From NCBI GenBank assembly GCA_013400975.1, contig WBMZ01011904.1, positions 1 through 64,000 on the forward strand: a stretch of DNA of 64,000 bases, in the 5' to 3' direction. Shown here in pieces: positions 26,527-36,339 of the stretch. Made by a program: the position numbers and the translations under genes. The stretch is from Atrichornis clamosus. Lineage: Eukaryota > Chordata > Aves > Passeriformes > Menuridae. The notes under the pieces were generated by a model. That model searched no databases. It worked only from the letters and a program-made list of their open reading frames with translations, and was not told the DNA's origin. Positions within the stretch are counted from its first letter, which is position 1. The number at the start of each line of letters is the position of its first letter.

Positions 26527-26761
26527 TGCCGCTTTGCACCTTCTTCTGGTTAGGAACAGAGTGGGAGGGACGTGGTCCAGGTGCAAGGCGACCTTCCAAG
26601 AAGCGTCCCTCGTAGAGCAGCTCTTGGGGGGTTTGCAAACCCCTGCTCTCGCACCAAGCACTCCCTGCAGGGTGGGTGCAGGCACACACACACACTCACG
26701 CTCCTAGCTGCTGGCGAAGACAAAGAGGCGGGAGGGATTCTCTGTATGGAGTTCCGTGGAG

Positions 26762-26767
26762 TTTAAT
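26762..26767 (-). terminator. Poly(A) signal ATTAAA of the ERVK-like LTR
   Basis: Minus-strand ATTAAA, 61 bp downstream of the TATA box. This defines a short R region, as expected for an LTR. Confidence 0.6.
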
Positions 26768-26827
26768 GAGGTGCCTCACACAAAGAGGTCCAGGGACAGA
26801 GAACCTGAGAGTGGGTCTTACAGCAGG

Positions 26828-26834
26828 TTTTATA
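26828..26834 (-). promoter_or_regulatory. TATA box of the ERVK-like LTR
   Basis: Minus-strand TATAAAA, with CCATTGG (CAAT-type) boxes upstream near 26868-26874 and 26962-26968. Start of transcription would be expected about 25-30 bp further left. Whether the LTR is active is unknown. Confidence 0.7.
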
Positions 26835-27233
26835 CAGGGGAAAAAGGGGGTGGAGAGAGCATCAGGGTCCAATGGGGTGAGGGTCCAGGGGCGGAGATAA
26901 GGTGGGGTGACAAGGGGAGAACCGAATGAGGAGGGAGAGGGGAGGAGAAAGGGAGCCAGAGCCAATGGGGTACAAAACAGGGGAGAACTTTCCAGAACAG
27001 GGGGCTTGTGCTTACAATGATTGATAGGATAATTAACATAAGGGGGTGTACATCAACTTAGGAAGAAACAATAACAATTCAGGGGCAGAACCTCATGGCC
27101 AGACCATCGAATACCCTGTAGGGGTAAAAGGCCTTAAACTACAGCAGCATCCCACCAAGGTACTTTCAAGCCCTTAGGGACCAGCTGCTCCTTAGGAGCG
27201 GCAGTGGCAGCATTCACCACCACCACATTGAGT

Positions 27234-27874
27234 ATCTCAGCCTTCTCTGTAGCCTCTGTTGAAAGGGTCCCTGTTCTGTTCAGTGGCTGGCTGACATTTT
27301 CCCTAATATTCCTTTTGGTATTGGTGTACTTAAAGAAGACCTTCTTGTTATCCTTGTCATCCTTAACCAGATTTAATTTCAAATGGGCCTTGGACTTCCT
27401 CATCACATTTCTGTATATTCTGACAACATCCCTATATTAATTCCAGGTGGCCTCTTCCTGCTTCCACCTCATCTGTATCTTCTGCTTGTGTGTGAGTTTC
27501 AACAGGAGTTTCTTGTCCTTCCATGCAGGTATGCTACCACTTGTGTCCACTTTCTTGCCCATGGGGCTATGTTCTTGAACCTGGAGAAAGTGATCCTAGA
27601 ATATTGACCAGCTCTTTTGAACTCCTCTCTAGGGAAGGTTCCCACAGGATTCTTCTAAGAAGAAGACACCTAAGTTAGCTCTCCTGCAGTCCAAGGTTAT
27701 GATCTTACCTATTTCCCAGCTTACTCCTCACAAGATACTGAACTCTATGATCTTGTGGTCACTGTAGCCAAGCCAAGCCATCATTTAAATCTCCAACCAG
27801 CCCTTCCTTGTTTGATAGTATGAGGTCCAACAGCACACTTTTTCTCATGGACTCCTCTATCAACTCTATCAAGA
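27234..27874 (-). mobile_element. CR1 LINE, antisense, segment 2 of 3
   Basis: The ORF2 alignment resumes after the LTR. The minus strand reads KAHLKLNLVKDDKDNKKVFF then KYTNTKRNIRENVSQPLNRT (27234-27406), the linker between endonuclease and RT. It continues upstream to the 'SRRFLESIDD' area near 27874, where a second LTR has inserted. Several frameshifts are present. Confidence 0.9.
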
Positions 27875-28722
27875 TCTATTGGGCTGGCCAGGTATTTAGT
27901 AGCACGGGGACTAAAGGAGTGAATTCTGTGAGATGTTTTCCCCATGACCAACAGAGCCAATGTCAGTTGGCTCCAGGTTGGAGCCACTGCTGGCCAGGGC
28001 CAAGCCAAACAGAGAAGATAGAAGCACCTCTGTAATAATGTATTTAAGAAGGAAAAAAGTTATTGCACAAATGTAATAGTGCTCGGAGAAGAGAGTGAGA
28101 AAATGTGAGAGAAAGAGCTCTGCAAACACCAAGGTCAGTGGAAAGGAGGGGAAGGAGGTCCTCCAGGTACTGAAGCTGAGATTCCCCTGTGGCCCGTGGT
28201 GAAGGCCATGGTGAGGCAGCTGTGCCCCTGCAGCCCATGGATGTCCATAGGGATGCAGAGATCCGCCTGCAGCCCATGGAGGAGATCCACGCCAGAGCAG
28301 GTGGGTGACAGAAGGCAGGCCATGATGCTGTGGGAAGGCTGTGCTGGGGCAGGTTCCTGGCTGGGATCTGCTCACCTGTGGAGAGAGGAGCTCACACTGG
28401 AGCAGGTTGCCTGGTAGGACTTGTGACTCCATGGGGGACCCACACTGGAGTAGCCTGTTCCTGAAGGACTGCACCCTGTGAAAAGTGACCCACACTGGAG
28501 CATTTTGTGAAGGACTGTATGCTGTGGGAAGGACCCATGCTGGAGAAGTTCATGGAGAACTGTCTCCTGTGGGAGGGACCCCATACTGGAGCAGAGAAAG
28601 GATTCCTCTCCCTGAGCAGTGGCAGAAACAACATGTGATGAACTGACCGTAACCCCCATTCCTATCTCCCTGTGCTGCTGGAGGGAAGGTGGTAGAGATG
28701 GGAAGAAGGAAGGGGTGTTTTT

Positions 28723-28765
<43 letters not shown>

Positions 28766-28835
28766 CTCATTTTCCCGCTCTGATTTTGCTTGGTAATAAA
28801 TTCAGTTAATTTCTATCCCAGCCAGACCCAATACA
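27875..28835 (+). mobile_element. ERVL-type solo LTR inserted in the same CR1
   Basis: This is the same family as the LTR at 14729-15831. The 5' end TCTATTGGGCTGGCCAGGTA corresponds to TGTATTGGGTTTGCATTGCC. The middle phrases and the AATAAA (28795-28800) match, and the 3' end reads CCCAGCCAGACCCAATACA. About 170 bp of the U5-side sequence present in the other copy is missing. A T35 tract (28727-28761) replaces a T9 tract at the same place. The CR1 alignment runs on from 27874 to 28836. The flanking 5-mers CAAGA and GAAGT agree at only 3 of 5 positions. Confidence 0.88.
28727..28761. repeat. T35 homopolymer inside the LTR
   Basis: Thirty-five consecutive T. The homologous site in the copy at 14729-15831 has T9 (15601-15609), so this is a local expansion within the LTR and not a separate retroposon tail. 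Confidence 0.85.
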
Positions 28836-29310
28836 GAAGTAATTATCAATCTTTTCAAGAACCTCCTGAATTGTTTGTGCCTTGCTGTGTTGTTCCTTCA
28901 GCCGTTGTCAGGGTGTTTGAAGTCCCCCATGAGAACCAGGGCCTGTGATTGTGAGGTTGCTTCCATCTATCTGTAAAAGCCTCATCTACTTCCTCCTTCT
29001 GATGAGGTGGCTTGTGGCAAAACCCCAAACAATGTTATCCTACTCTGCCCTTTAATCCTAACCCAGATACTCTCAATTTACTTATCATCCTCCCTGAGAG
29101 AGAGCTCCATACATTCCGGGTGTCCCTTTATATAAAGGGCAACTCCACCACCTCATCTTCCTATGTTAACCATTTGTGACCACATTTGTAAGTGTGTGTA
29201 GCCATTCATGACAACATTCCAGTCATGTGAGATATCCCACCATGTCTCTGTAATTGTGATGAGATCAAAGGCTTGTGACTATGCACAGATCTCTCAGTCT
29301 TCCTGATGAA
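28836..29310 (-). mobile_element. CR1 LINE, antisense, segment 3 of 3 (endonuclease part)
   Basis: The minus strand continues the ORF2 endonuclease. It has the 'LVLMGDFKHPDN' region (near 28915-28945) and the 'ELPFI*RDTRNVWSSL' region. The N-terminal area near 29225-29280, 'ALVHSQAFDLITITETWWD', includes the TWWD motif (ACATGGTGGGA-like). Stops and shifts interrupt it. The match fades around 29310, about where ORF2 would begin. Confidence 0.88.
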
Positions 29311-29432
29311 CTCCCTTGAGGGAGAAGGAAATAAATATGGATGTGCTGTTTCTCCAGAGGAGGCACAGCTTCATCATCAGGGATGATTCTTGAAGATTTG
29401 AACAAATGCTCAATTCTCTGCATCATCAGAGA

Positions 29433-29741
29433 TGGTTGTGGTTTAACCACAACAAGCAGCTCAGCCCCACACAGCTGCTCAGTCCCCCACAGTGCAGTGG
29501 GAGAGAGAAACAGAAGGGGAAAAGTGAGAAAACTCATGGGTTGAGATAATGCAGTTTGATAAATAAAGCAAAAGATGCACCAGCTTGTTGAGGGAACAGT
29601 GTGAGAAGTAGGAAAGGCCTCTGTAAACACTTTTCAGCAATACATAAAACATTGGTGTGTTATCAACATGGTTTTCATCAAAAGTCTAAAACAGAAACTA
29701 CAATGAAGAGAAGTAACTCCATCCCTGCCAAAACCTGTACA
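29433..29741 (-). mobile_element. ERVL-type solo LTR, internally deleted
   Basis: On the minus strand it starts TGTACAGGTTTTGGCAGGGA and ends with GTGGTTAAACCACAACCA. These are the two ends of the LTR family also seen at 63116 (+). The two end parts are joined directly near 29593, so the central U3/R section, including the TATA region, is missing. It lies just beyond the CR1 segment ending near 29310. The sequence between (29311-29432) is unassigned. Confidence 0.8.
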
Positions 29742-30129
29742 GATATAAAATCAAGCTTGTGATACATTTACTGGACTGCTTGTTTTCAGGAATATCTCTC
29801 TCTAATACACATCAGAGCTTTATTTTGGGCCTGAGAAAATGTTAATTAAACTGATAAATTTCTAATGAACCATACTGGAGTTCATAACTAGTGTTTCCTG
29901 AAGGAAAGATGTGGGCATGATAGAAAAAACAGTAGTCACGGGGGAAAAATATTTTGTCAACAGTGTGATGTACATATTGGATTCTTGCTGTGTATTTTAT
30001 CAGGTTTTTTAATAAATATATTTCTGGGCTTTAAAATAAGACTCTAAAGAAAGTTGTAGAACAGCTGGGAGCCCTGTGGAACTTAATTCCTAACTGGTTT
30101 TTATCCCTTCATGTCAAATATTCATTCAC
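29742..30129. other. Unannotated AT-rich DNA
   Basis: I see no gene or element between the LTR and the sense CR1. Confidence 0.5.
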
Positions 30130-30225
30130 CAAAGCAAACAGCTCTGGAGCAGGTGTGTTCCTCAGCAAAGCAGGGCATAGCAGCATGCTGACAGGGGTTT
30201 CCTGAGCCAGGGAAACCCCAGGGGA

Positions 30226-30912
30226 TTGCTGAGACTTGCCAGGAGGCAGCAGCTTGCAAGGACACACAAGAGGAAGAGAATTACCCCGAAGCCTGAGGTG
30301 CCCTTGGAGAACTGCTTTGCTGCTCTACAAACTGAAGAGGAAAAACCCATCCCACCAGGAAAAATGTTGGAGCTGAGTAAGGCAGCCCAATCTGTTCATC
30401 CTATAACAACCAGTGCAACTAAGGAAAGGCAACTCTTTTTTGAGATGCACAGAGGCATCCATTTGCTGACCTGATGATCTCCAGAGAGGTGTGCTTCTTA
30501 CCAGGGGCTTGGGTCAGGGATGTCGCTGAGAGACTACCAAGCCTCATACAGGCCACTGACTATTAACCCCTGCTCATTTCATGTGGGCAGCAGTGATACA
30601 GACAGGAACAGTGTGAGGAGTATTAAAAGGATTACAGAGCCTTGGGAGAGGCAGTAAGAGACTGGAACACAAGTAGTTTTTTCATCAATCTTCCTGGTCA
30701 AACGAAAGGGATTGAAAAGGGTCAGTTCAATCTGGAAAATCAACAAATGGGTACAGGACTGGTGCCACAGTCAAGGGTTCAGCTACTCAGACAATAGGAC
30801 TCACTGTAAGACACCCACCCTACCAGGGGCTGGTGGGATCCATCCGTCAGAGAACAGAAGGAGCATCTTTGGTGATAAGCTTGCCAAGCTGGTGAAGAGG
30901 GATTTAAACTAA
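30226..30912 (+). pseudogene. CR1 ORF1 remnant (SGNH/esterase-like domain)
   Basis: ORF1 of CR1 encodes a nucleic-acid-binding protein with an SGNH esterase-like domain. Here the frame KRITPKPEVPLENCFAALQ is open to 30474. It ends in LFFEMHRG where the GDSLLRG active-site block would be expected. Further pieces appear in shifted frames (SFHVGSSDTDRNSVRSIKR near 30570-30630). The last part (30712-30912) reads INKWVQDWCHSQGFSYSD to KLAKLVKRDLN and a stop. The conserved DGVHL block reads GGIHPS (30832-30849), so the Asp is lost. Confidence 0.85.
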
Positions 30913-31116
30913 ACTTACCATGGGAGGGGAACCTCAGTCCTACTCCTACCTGTTTTGATGAAAGTGCCAGGAAGAGATATCCAAAGCCTGGAGAGAGAGA
31001 TATAGGTTAGCAGGAAAGCACCTGAAGAGCATCACAAAGTAATTCCTGCCACTTCAGCCAGTAAATTGGCTTCAGGAGGAGCCCAGATTAAATACTTCAG
31101 TGGAAACATATGTACC

Positions 31117-32438
31117 ATGGGAAATAAATAAGAGGAATTAGAGACATGCAAGTCTATGGTCTTACCGGCATCATAGATACGTGGTGGGATGGGTCTTATG
31201 ACTGGAATGTTGAAATAAAAAGATTCAGGCATTTTAGAAAGGACAGGCAAGGAAGACAAGGATGGGGTGTTACACTTTATGTCAATAATGAGCTGGAGTA
31301 CGTAGAGCTCTGCTTGGAGATGGATAAGGAGCTGACCAAAAACTTATAGGTCAGGATTAAAGGGAAGACAGTTTCAGAGAGTGGGGATTTGCTACAGACC
31401 ATGTGACCAGGAAGACCAAGCAGAGGAGTTCCTCTACAGATGTATAGGAGCAGCCTCACATTCACAAGCCTTGGTCCTAATGGGACTTCAAACACCTTGA
31501 TATCTGCTGGAGGGACATAGCAATCCAAGAGGTTCCTGGAATACATTGATGATAACTTCCTTCTCCAAGTAATAGAAGAGCCAATGAGGAGATGTACTAT
31601 GCTGGACCTTATTCTCACCAACAAGGAGGAGCTGGTGGGGAATGTGAAGCTCAAGAGTAGCCTCGACTTCAGTGACCGTGAAGTGTTTGGTTTCAAGATC
31701 CTTAGGGCAGTGAGGAAGGCACATACCAAGCTCACTACTCTATACTTCAGGACAGCAGATTTTGAACTCTGCAGGGACCTACTTGGTATAGTACCATGGG
31801 ATAGAGCTCTGGAGGGAAGAGGGCCTCAAGAAACTTGGTTAATATTCACAGATCTTCTCCTCTAAGCTCAGGACTGATACACCCCAACAAAGAGGAAGTC
31901 AGGCAGAAATGCCAGGAGGCCTGCATGGATGAACAATGAGCTCCTGGACAAATTCAGACATAAAAGAGAGGCCTAGAGAGGATGGAGGCAAGAACAAGTA
32001 GCCTGGGAGGAATACAGAGAAATTGTCAAAGCAGTCAGGGATCAGATTAGGAATGCTAAAACCCTGATAAAATTAAATTGGACCAGAAACATCAAGAGCA
32101 ATAAGAAAAGCTTCCATAGGTGGATCAGTGATAAAAGGAAGACCACAGAAAATATTGGCCCTCTGCAGAAGGAAATGGGAGATCTTGACACAAAGAAGGT
32201 TGAGGTACTCAATGACTATTTTGCCTTGGTCTTCACTGGCAAGTGTTCCAGCCACAGTAACTGACTTGCAGAAGGTGAAGTCAGGGACTGGAAGAACGAA
32301 AAACCTCCCACTGAAGGAGAAGATCAGGTTTGAGACGATCTAAGCAATGTGAAGGTTCTCAAGACCATGAGACCTGATGAGATACAAATGCATGTCCTAA
32401 GGGAACTGCCAGAAAAAGTGGCTAAGACACTGTCTATC
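31117..32438 (+). pseudogene. CR1 ORF2 remnant (endonuclease and linker)
   Basis: The start MGNK at 31117 is followed by TAA at 31129-31131 where relatives have Gln (CAA), so the frame stops at codon 5. Beyond it lie the endonuclease blocks TWWDGSYDWNVE (31178 on), GVTLYVNNELEYVELCLEMD (31266 on), LDLILTNKEEL (31599 on) and FSDREVFGFKILR (31668 on). In the last block the 'SDH' catalytic His reads Arg (CGT, 31677-31679). The linker PWDRALEGRG follows. This is a dead remnant. Confidence 0.87.
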
Positions 32439-32853
32439 TGTGGGGATAGACGGCTGGTCCGTCAGCTTCTCAGGCCTCTGCCCCAAAAATGAACCAATCA
32501 CAGTATATTCTTGAAAGAGCAAGCAGAATGCAGACCCCAGAAGCCAAAGACTGCAGGAAGTTGAAACTCAGGAAGCAAAACAAGCAGGACCCTGAAACCA
32601 GGAGCCGAAAACCTGCCCGAACTTGCCGGAACACACGCAGTAAGAAACCAGTGAATGGCTGCCAGGTGTAACAAGAGACCAAGAAACAATCGCCAGGTGT
32701 AGCAAGTAAGCCAATGAGAAACCGCAGCCTTAGTACCGCCTTATAGAAAAGATGTAAGTGTGTAACTGGAGTGTGATAAAAAACCTTACTTGCTCTACTT
32801 TACTTTCGCTTTCTACTTTTTGCTTGTGTGACTGTCCTGACTATAAAGTAACA
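32439..32853 (+). mobile_element. ERVK-like solo LTR (415 bp) inserted in CR1
   Basis: It begins TGTGGGGATAGACGGCTGG and ends CTATAAAGTAACA (TG...CA). It is flanked by TCTATC (32433-32438) and TCTGTC (32854-32859), a 6-bp target duplication with a single A/G difference. CR1 ORF2 continues on both sides. CCAAT boxes are at 32494-32498 and 32711-32715, and a TTATAGAAAA TATA-like box is at 32741-32750. There is no canonical AATAAA, but GATAAAA occurs near 32776. It is a solo LTR with no coding region. Confidence 0.87.
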
Positions 32854-32859
32854 TCTGTC

Positions 32860-32985
32860 CTGGTTGAGAAGTTGTGGCAGTCTGGTGAAGTTGCCACTGA
32901 CTAGAAAAGGGGAATCATTACTCCTATTTTTAAAAAGGAAAAAAAAGAAAGAACTGGGTAACTACAGGCCAGTCAGTCTCAACTT
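32860..32985 (+). mobile_element. CR1 LINE, sense, remainder up to RT motif 1
   Basis: After the LTR the CR1 text resumes: EKLWQSGEVATD-like, then NYRPVSLN near 32958-32985 (RT motif 1). It then ends abruptly in unrelated AT-rich DNA. The catalytic RT segments and 3' end are missing. Confidence 0.85.
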
Positions 32986-35272
32986 GGACCACTCTTGTGG
33001 ACTTGAATTGTGTTAAATAATTTTGTTCAAGAAACAAAGGGGAATATTTAATTTCTTCTTCCCATTTGTAATAAATCAAGCAATGAGCACACATAAAGAA
33101 AGTCCAAGAGAAGAACTTGAAACTCAAAACTTAGTCAAATTTTAAAAATGGAAGGATACTTTTTGACTTTCCCTAATGCTGCTGACTTGCTTTAAGCAGG
33201 AATGACAAACACTGTGGACAGAGGTAATAAGCACATCTATCTTTTTTGGTTAATGGAAACTGAAACTGTTCTCAGCAATTGGAAGGAAAATATCTCAGGA
33301 ACACAAAAATAAAAAAGAAAAACATATTTTAAATTGCAATAACAACCTAACCTAGCATACAAGATGTCACTCATTCATACAACATCGCAGACTTATAAAT
33401 GTGAATATAATTACACCAAAAATTTTTTTACTGTCAACAGCTACCTTTATAAAAGATTATATCTAAATTCAGCTGCTGCATATCTAAAAGAATAAGTTGG
33501 CTTCTGCTTGTAAAATGTAGAATAGATTTTATTGTATATATATTATAAAAAAATCTAATTCCTGTGTGTAAGTATTCACAGGAGAGTCCCATAATTGCTG
33601 CCAGATTTTTCCAAACCCAAGACAGAGCTGATTTGGCTCAGCATAGCCTGAAGGCTGGAAACCACTGCTCTAGGCAAAAGGCATGATGGATGTTCATCTA
33701 TTAGCTCAGCCTATGTGTGTGTGTGTACATGTAGCAATCTGCACTGTTTTTAGCTGGGAGAAAAGAAAAACATAAAATTTCCAGGTATTTTATTTTTAGT
33801 CTAATACTTGAGGGTTAGTTTCTAGGTTAAAAATTATTCAAAATCATTCTTGTTTGTCAAAGAGGGAAAAATTGGGATAAATACATATAAATTTACCCTC
33901 ATCTGAATTCCATTTTGCTGCAGATTTATACTTATTAATGTAAATAAATAAATAAGTTTTTAAATTTCATAGTAAAATTACTACTGATTTTCATTTCTAG
34001 TGACCTGGATTTAAATTTTCAAATTGACTTGTCAATATAATTATAAAATTAAGTTCTACTGAAACTTTAGCAGGAAGTCCTTAGCTGAAATCTCAGTAAA
34101 AGATACTTTGTATAGATAATAAGTCAAAGTAATCAGGGATACAATGAAGGAAAACTGTTTCATTTTTGAATGGACATAGGTGTCTTTGCTGCAAATGCTT
34201 AGGAAATCTTTCAGTAAAAGTTGTGAATTTGTGTGAATATTCACAGTAAGTGAGGCAACTTGTGCACCTAGTTATGATTTCAAAATTATGTCAAAAGGTA
34301 AAGAAAACGTGTGAAGGAAGACGGAATGACGTTGGAAGAGAAAGAGACTTGCTTGTAAGACTGAGACCTCTTTCCCTGAAAAAACTGACAGGAGTAAAAG
34401 AAATCTGTAAAGGAAAGTGGGAGCAGGGGAGGGAAGGTTGTGGTTGTTTTTCCAGTATATCAGTTAAATTCAAATGAAGTTTTAGCTTAGTTTCAACTGC
34501 CAGGTTAGCTTGAGTGGAAATGGTGAAGCTGTCCCATTTTTGATGAAAGTAGAACATACTGCCTAACCTCAGTAGAAACATCTCTCTTCTCACAGTAAAG
34601 AAAAGAATATCTGATCATGATTTTATAAATATCCACTGTTGAGAATTACTGGTAACAACCCTTGATTACATATACATCTATGAAACATTATTGTAAAATA
34701 TCATCATATTACAATACTGGTTTTAATTTGGATGTATTATTGACGTTTGTGTGCTTATCATTTCTCTAAGGAATATATTCAAGGGGGAAAAATACGTTAT
34801 TTCATTTGCACGGTCTGGATTCTTAAAGTGACTGTATATGTTTCTGACTTAATTCTTAACAAACATCACCAGTTTATGTATCTTATTTTTTCTTAATTAG
34901 GACTCTTATCTGATATGCACAATAATTACATGTATTAAACTGTTCTTGCTAATCCTAAGATAACTGAGGCAGTGCTTTCTTCCTGTAAAGTAGAAAGAAT
35001 GTATTGATTTTTTGTGTGTGTTCTGTTTATCCCCTGGAAAAAGAGAAATCTGTTTTAAAACTGATTGTTTAAATAAAAAGAATAAATTTACATGTAATCT
35101 TCTTGATCATGATACACAGCATTTCTTCAGGTATAACTATTCTGCTTTCAGAAAAAGAATCTGCAAAAGTTAGAAATTTTCTCTCCTTTTTACACAAATA
35201 ATAGGTCTATCTGTGTTTGCCTATTTATGCCATGAACCTTTTCGCTTACTAGTATTTTCTTTCCTATTTCAG
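32986..35272. other. Unannotated AT-rich DNA
   Basis: I recognise no element. There is a (TG)n run at 33714-33726. The right edge is the acceptor of a candidate exon. Confidence 0.5.
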
Positions 35273-35377
35273 TCTATTTGTATTTTGTATACCTGAGCCA
35301 CTCAATAGAGTAAGACTTCAGCAATTTCTTCCTGAAGACCCATGTAGTCACCCTGAATCCTTGCTGAAGACCGTACA
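35273..35377 (+). CDS. Candidate internal coding exon, protein unknown
   Basis: A possible 105-bp exon. It follows a good acceptor (TTTTCTTTCCTATTTCAG, AG at 35271-35272, with a CTTACTA-like branch site upstream) and precedes a strong donor (ACA then GTGAGT, GT at 35378-35379). One frame is open across the whole stretch, in phase 2 at both ends. It gives 34 complete codons that include PEPLNRVRLQQFLPEDP and SHPESLLKTV. The other two frames contain stops. The exon is less AT-rich than its flanks. I do not recognise the protein, and no partner exon was found in the window. Chance pseudo-exons of this size do occur. Confidence 0.35.
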
Positions 35378-35880
35378 GTGAGTTTTGTTTATATTTTTTG
35401 TTTATGTTTGTATCTTATAATTTTAAAAAATTCTGTTTCATGATTTAGTGGGGTTTTTTTCAATCAACTTTTCTGTCGTACAATCCTCTTATTGCAAACT
35501 GATATTTTGTAATAAAATTTTTCTTTGTCAGTTACTTATTCTCAATACTGCGTGTGGAAATGCAGTTTCAGTCTAGTTTATGTATAAATGTTGCATCACA
35601 AGTATTCAACATTAGCTGTTAAGGAGGATACCAAGGGTCTTGCTGTACCACAATTTAGTTACACAGCTGTATAACTTAAAGAAGAGCCTTGAAGTTTTGA
35701 GTCTTCCCAGGACTACACAACACCTCAGTGAAGATTTTGATTATCTCAGTTTTGAATGCAGTCTTCAAGACTCTCTTTATTCCAAGAATTCAAGAAAAGC
35801 TTTTAATGAAAACAACCTGTAATCTTTACCTTACACTTATTTTACAGGTTTTCATTCTATGTGATAATATGAGCACCTTT
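35378..35880. other. Unannotated AT-rich DNA
   Basis: T-rich sequence follows the candidate donor. I see no element. Confidence 0.5.
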
Positions 35881-35974
35881 AGGATCATAGGATAGTTCAG
35901 TTTACCAGGAACATCAGGAGGGTGGAAATTCAACTTCTTGTGCATGACCAGGTCACATCTGAGATCAGACCAGG
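35881..35974 (-). mobile_element. CR1 LINE, antisense, 3' tip segment
   Basis: A CR1 3' end in reverse complement (GGATCATAGGATAGTTCAG, then GAGATCAGACCAGG). It is interrupted by an LTR after 35974 and resumes at 36630. The last bases CCAGG (35970-35974) are the target duplication. Confidence 0.85.
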
Positions 35975-36102
35975 TGTCCCAGTTTGAGACAATACAAGGA
36001 GGAAAATGCCCTCCCGGGGGGACAGTAGACTATTAACCACCCCTCCCCCACCAGGTCTGGACAGAGGCAGTTCCTCAGAGGTAGACTGGAAAAAAACCCT
36101 GT

Positions 36103-36108
36103 TTTATT
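36103..36108 (-). terminator. LTR poly(A) signal AATAAA
   Basis: Minus-strand AATAAA about 130 bp from the LTR's 3' end. This gives the orientation of the element. Confidence 0.6.
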
Positions 36109-36297
36109 TACAAGGCATAGGAAAGAAATGAACAGTATTAAATGATAAACTACTTGCGATGGAGAAACCTGTGTGAAGCACAGAGTCCTTGGCGTGGTCC
36201 CCCGCTGACGGGCCGAGGCAGGGCCCCTCCCCCGGCGGTGCTGGCGATCAGATGTCCTGCTGTCCTGGATCCCAGCTCAGCTGAAAAGCGGTTTCAG

Positions 36298-36312
36298 NNN
36301 NNNNNNNNNNNN
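36298..36312. other. Assembly gap (15 N)
   Basis: Fifteen unknown bases inside the LTR, between a GC-rich segment and the G14 run at 36326-36339. The true length is unknown. Confidence 1.
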
Positions 36313-36325
36313 CCTTAGGTAAGAA

Positions 36326-36339
36326 GGGGGGGGGGGGGG
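36326..36339. repeat. G14 homopolymer next to the gap
   Basis: Fourteen consecutive G, a likely cause of the neighbouring assembly break. Confidence 0.9.

Larger units (their letters stand above)
26527..27227 (-). mobile_element. ERVK-like solo LTR (701 bp) inserted in CR1
   Basis: Read on the minus strand the block starts TGTGGTGGTGGTGAATGCTG and ends GCAAAGCGGCA, giving TG...CA ends. It is flanked by TTCAGT (26521-26526) and TTGAGT (27228-27233), a 6-bp target duplication with one mismatch. The CR1 alignment is continuous across the two sides once the block is removed. Promoter-like signals are in the right order on the minus strand: CCATTGG boxes, a TATAAAA box, then ATTAAA about 60 bp downstream. 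A 6-bp duplication fits ERVK-type integrases. There is no internal gag/pol, so it is a solo LTR. The exact family is not assigned. Confidence 0.88.
30130..32438 (+). mobile_element. Long CR1 LINE, sense, 5' part (ORF1 + endonuclease)
   Basis: This copy runs from within ORF1 (about 30130) across the ORF1 stop (30910-30912) and a short spacer. The ORF2 start is at 31117, and the copy continues through the endonuclease and linker to 32438, where an ERVK-like LTR splits it. Recognisable blocks are PKPEVPLENCFAALQTEEE, INKWVQDWCHSQGFSYSD, LDLILTNKEELVGNV and PWDRALEGRG. It resumes at 32860 and stops just after RT motif 1, so the RT and the 3' tip are absent. That is the reverse of the usual 5'-truncated CR1. 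All frames are broken. Confidence 0.92.

Noticed and set aside
27911..28495. 194-codon open frame (-)
   Set aside because: Antisense to the ERVL-type LTR. The same pseudo-protein recurs wherever that LTR family occurs (for example 14936-15358 and 52556-53029), so it is a property of the LTR's repeated phrases.
29742..30129. Internal provirus sequence between LTRs near 29.4 kb and other LTRs
   Set aside because: Neighbouring LTRs belong to different families or orientations and no gag, pol or env frames lie between them. All LTRs here look solo.
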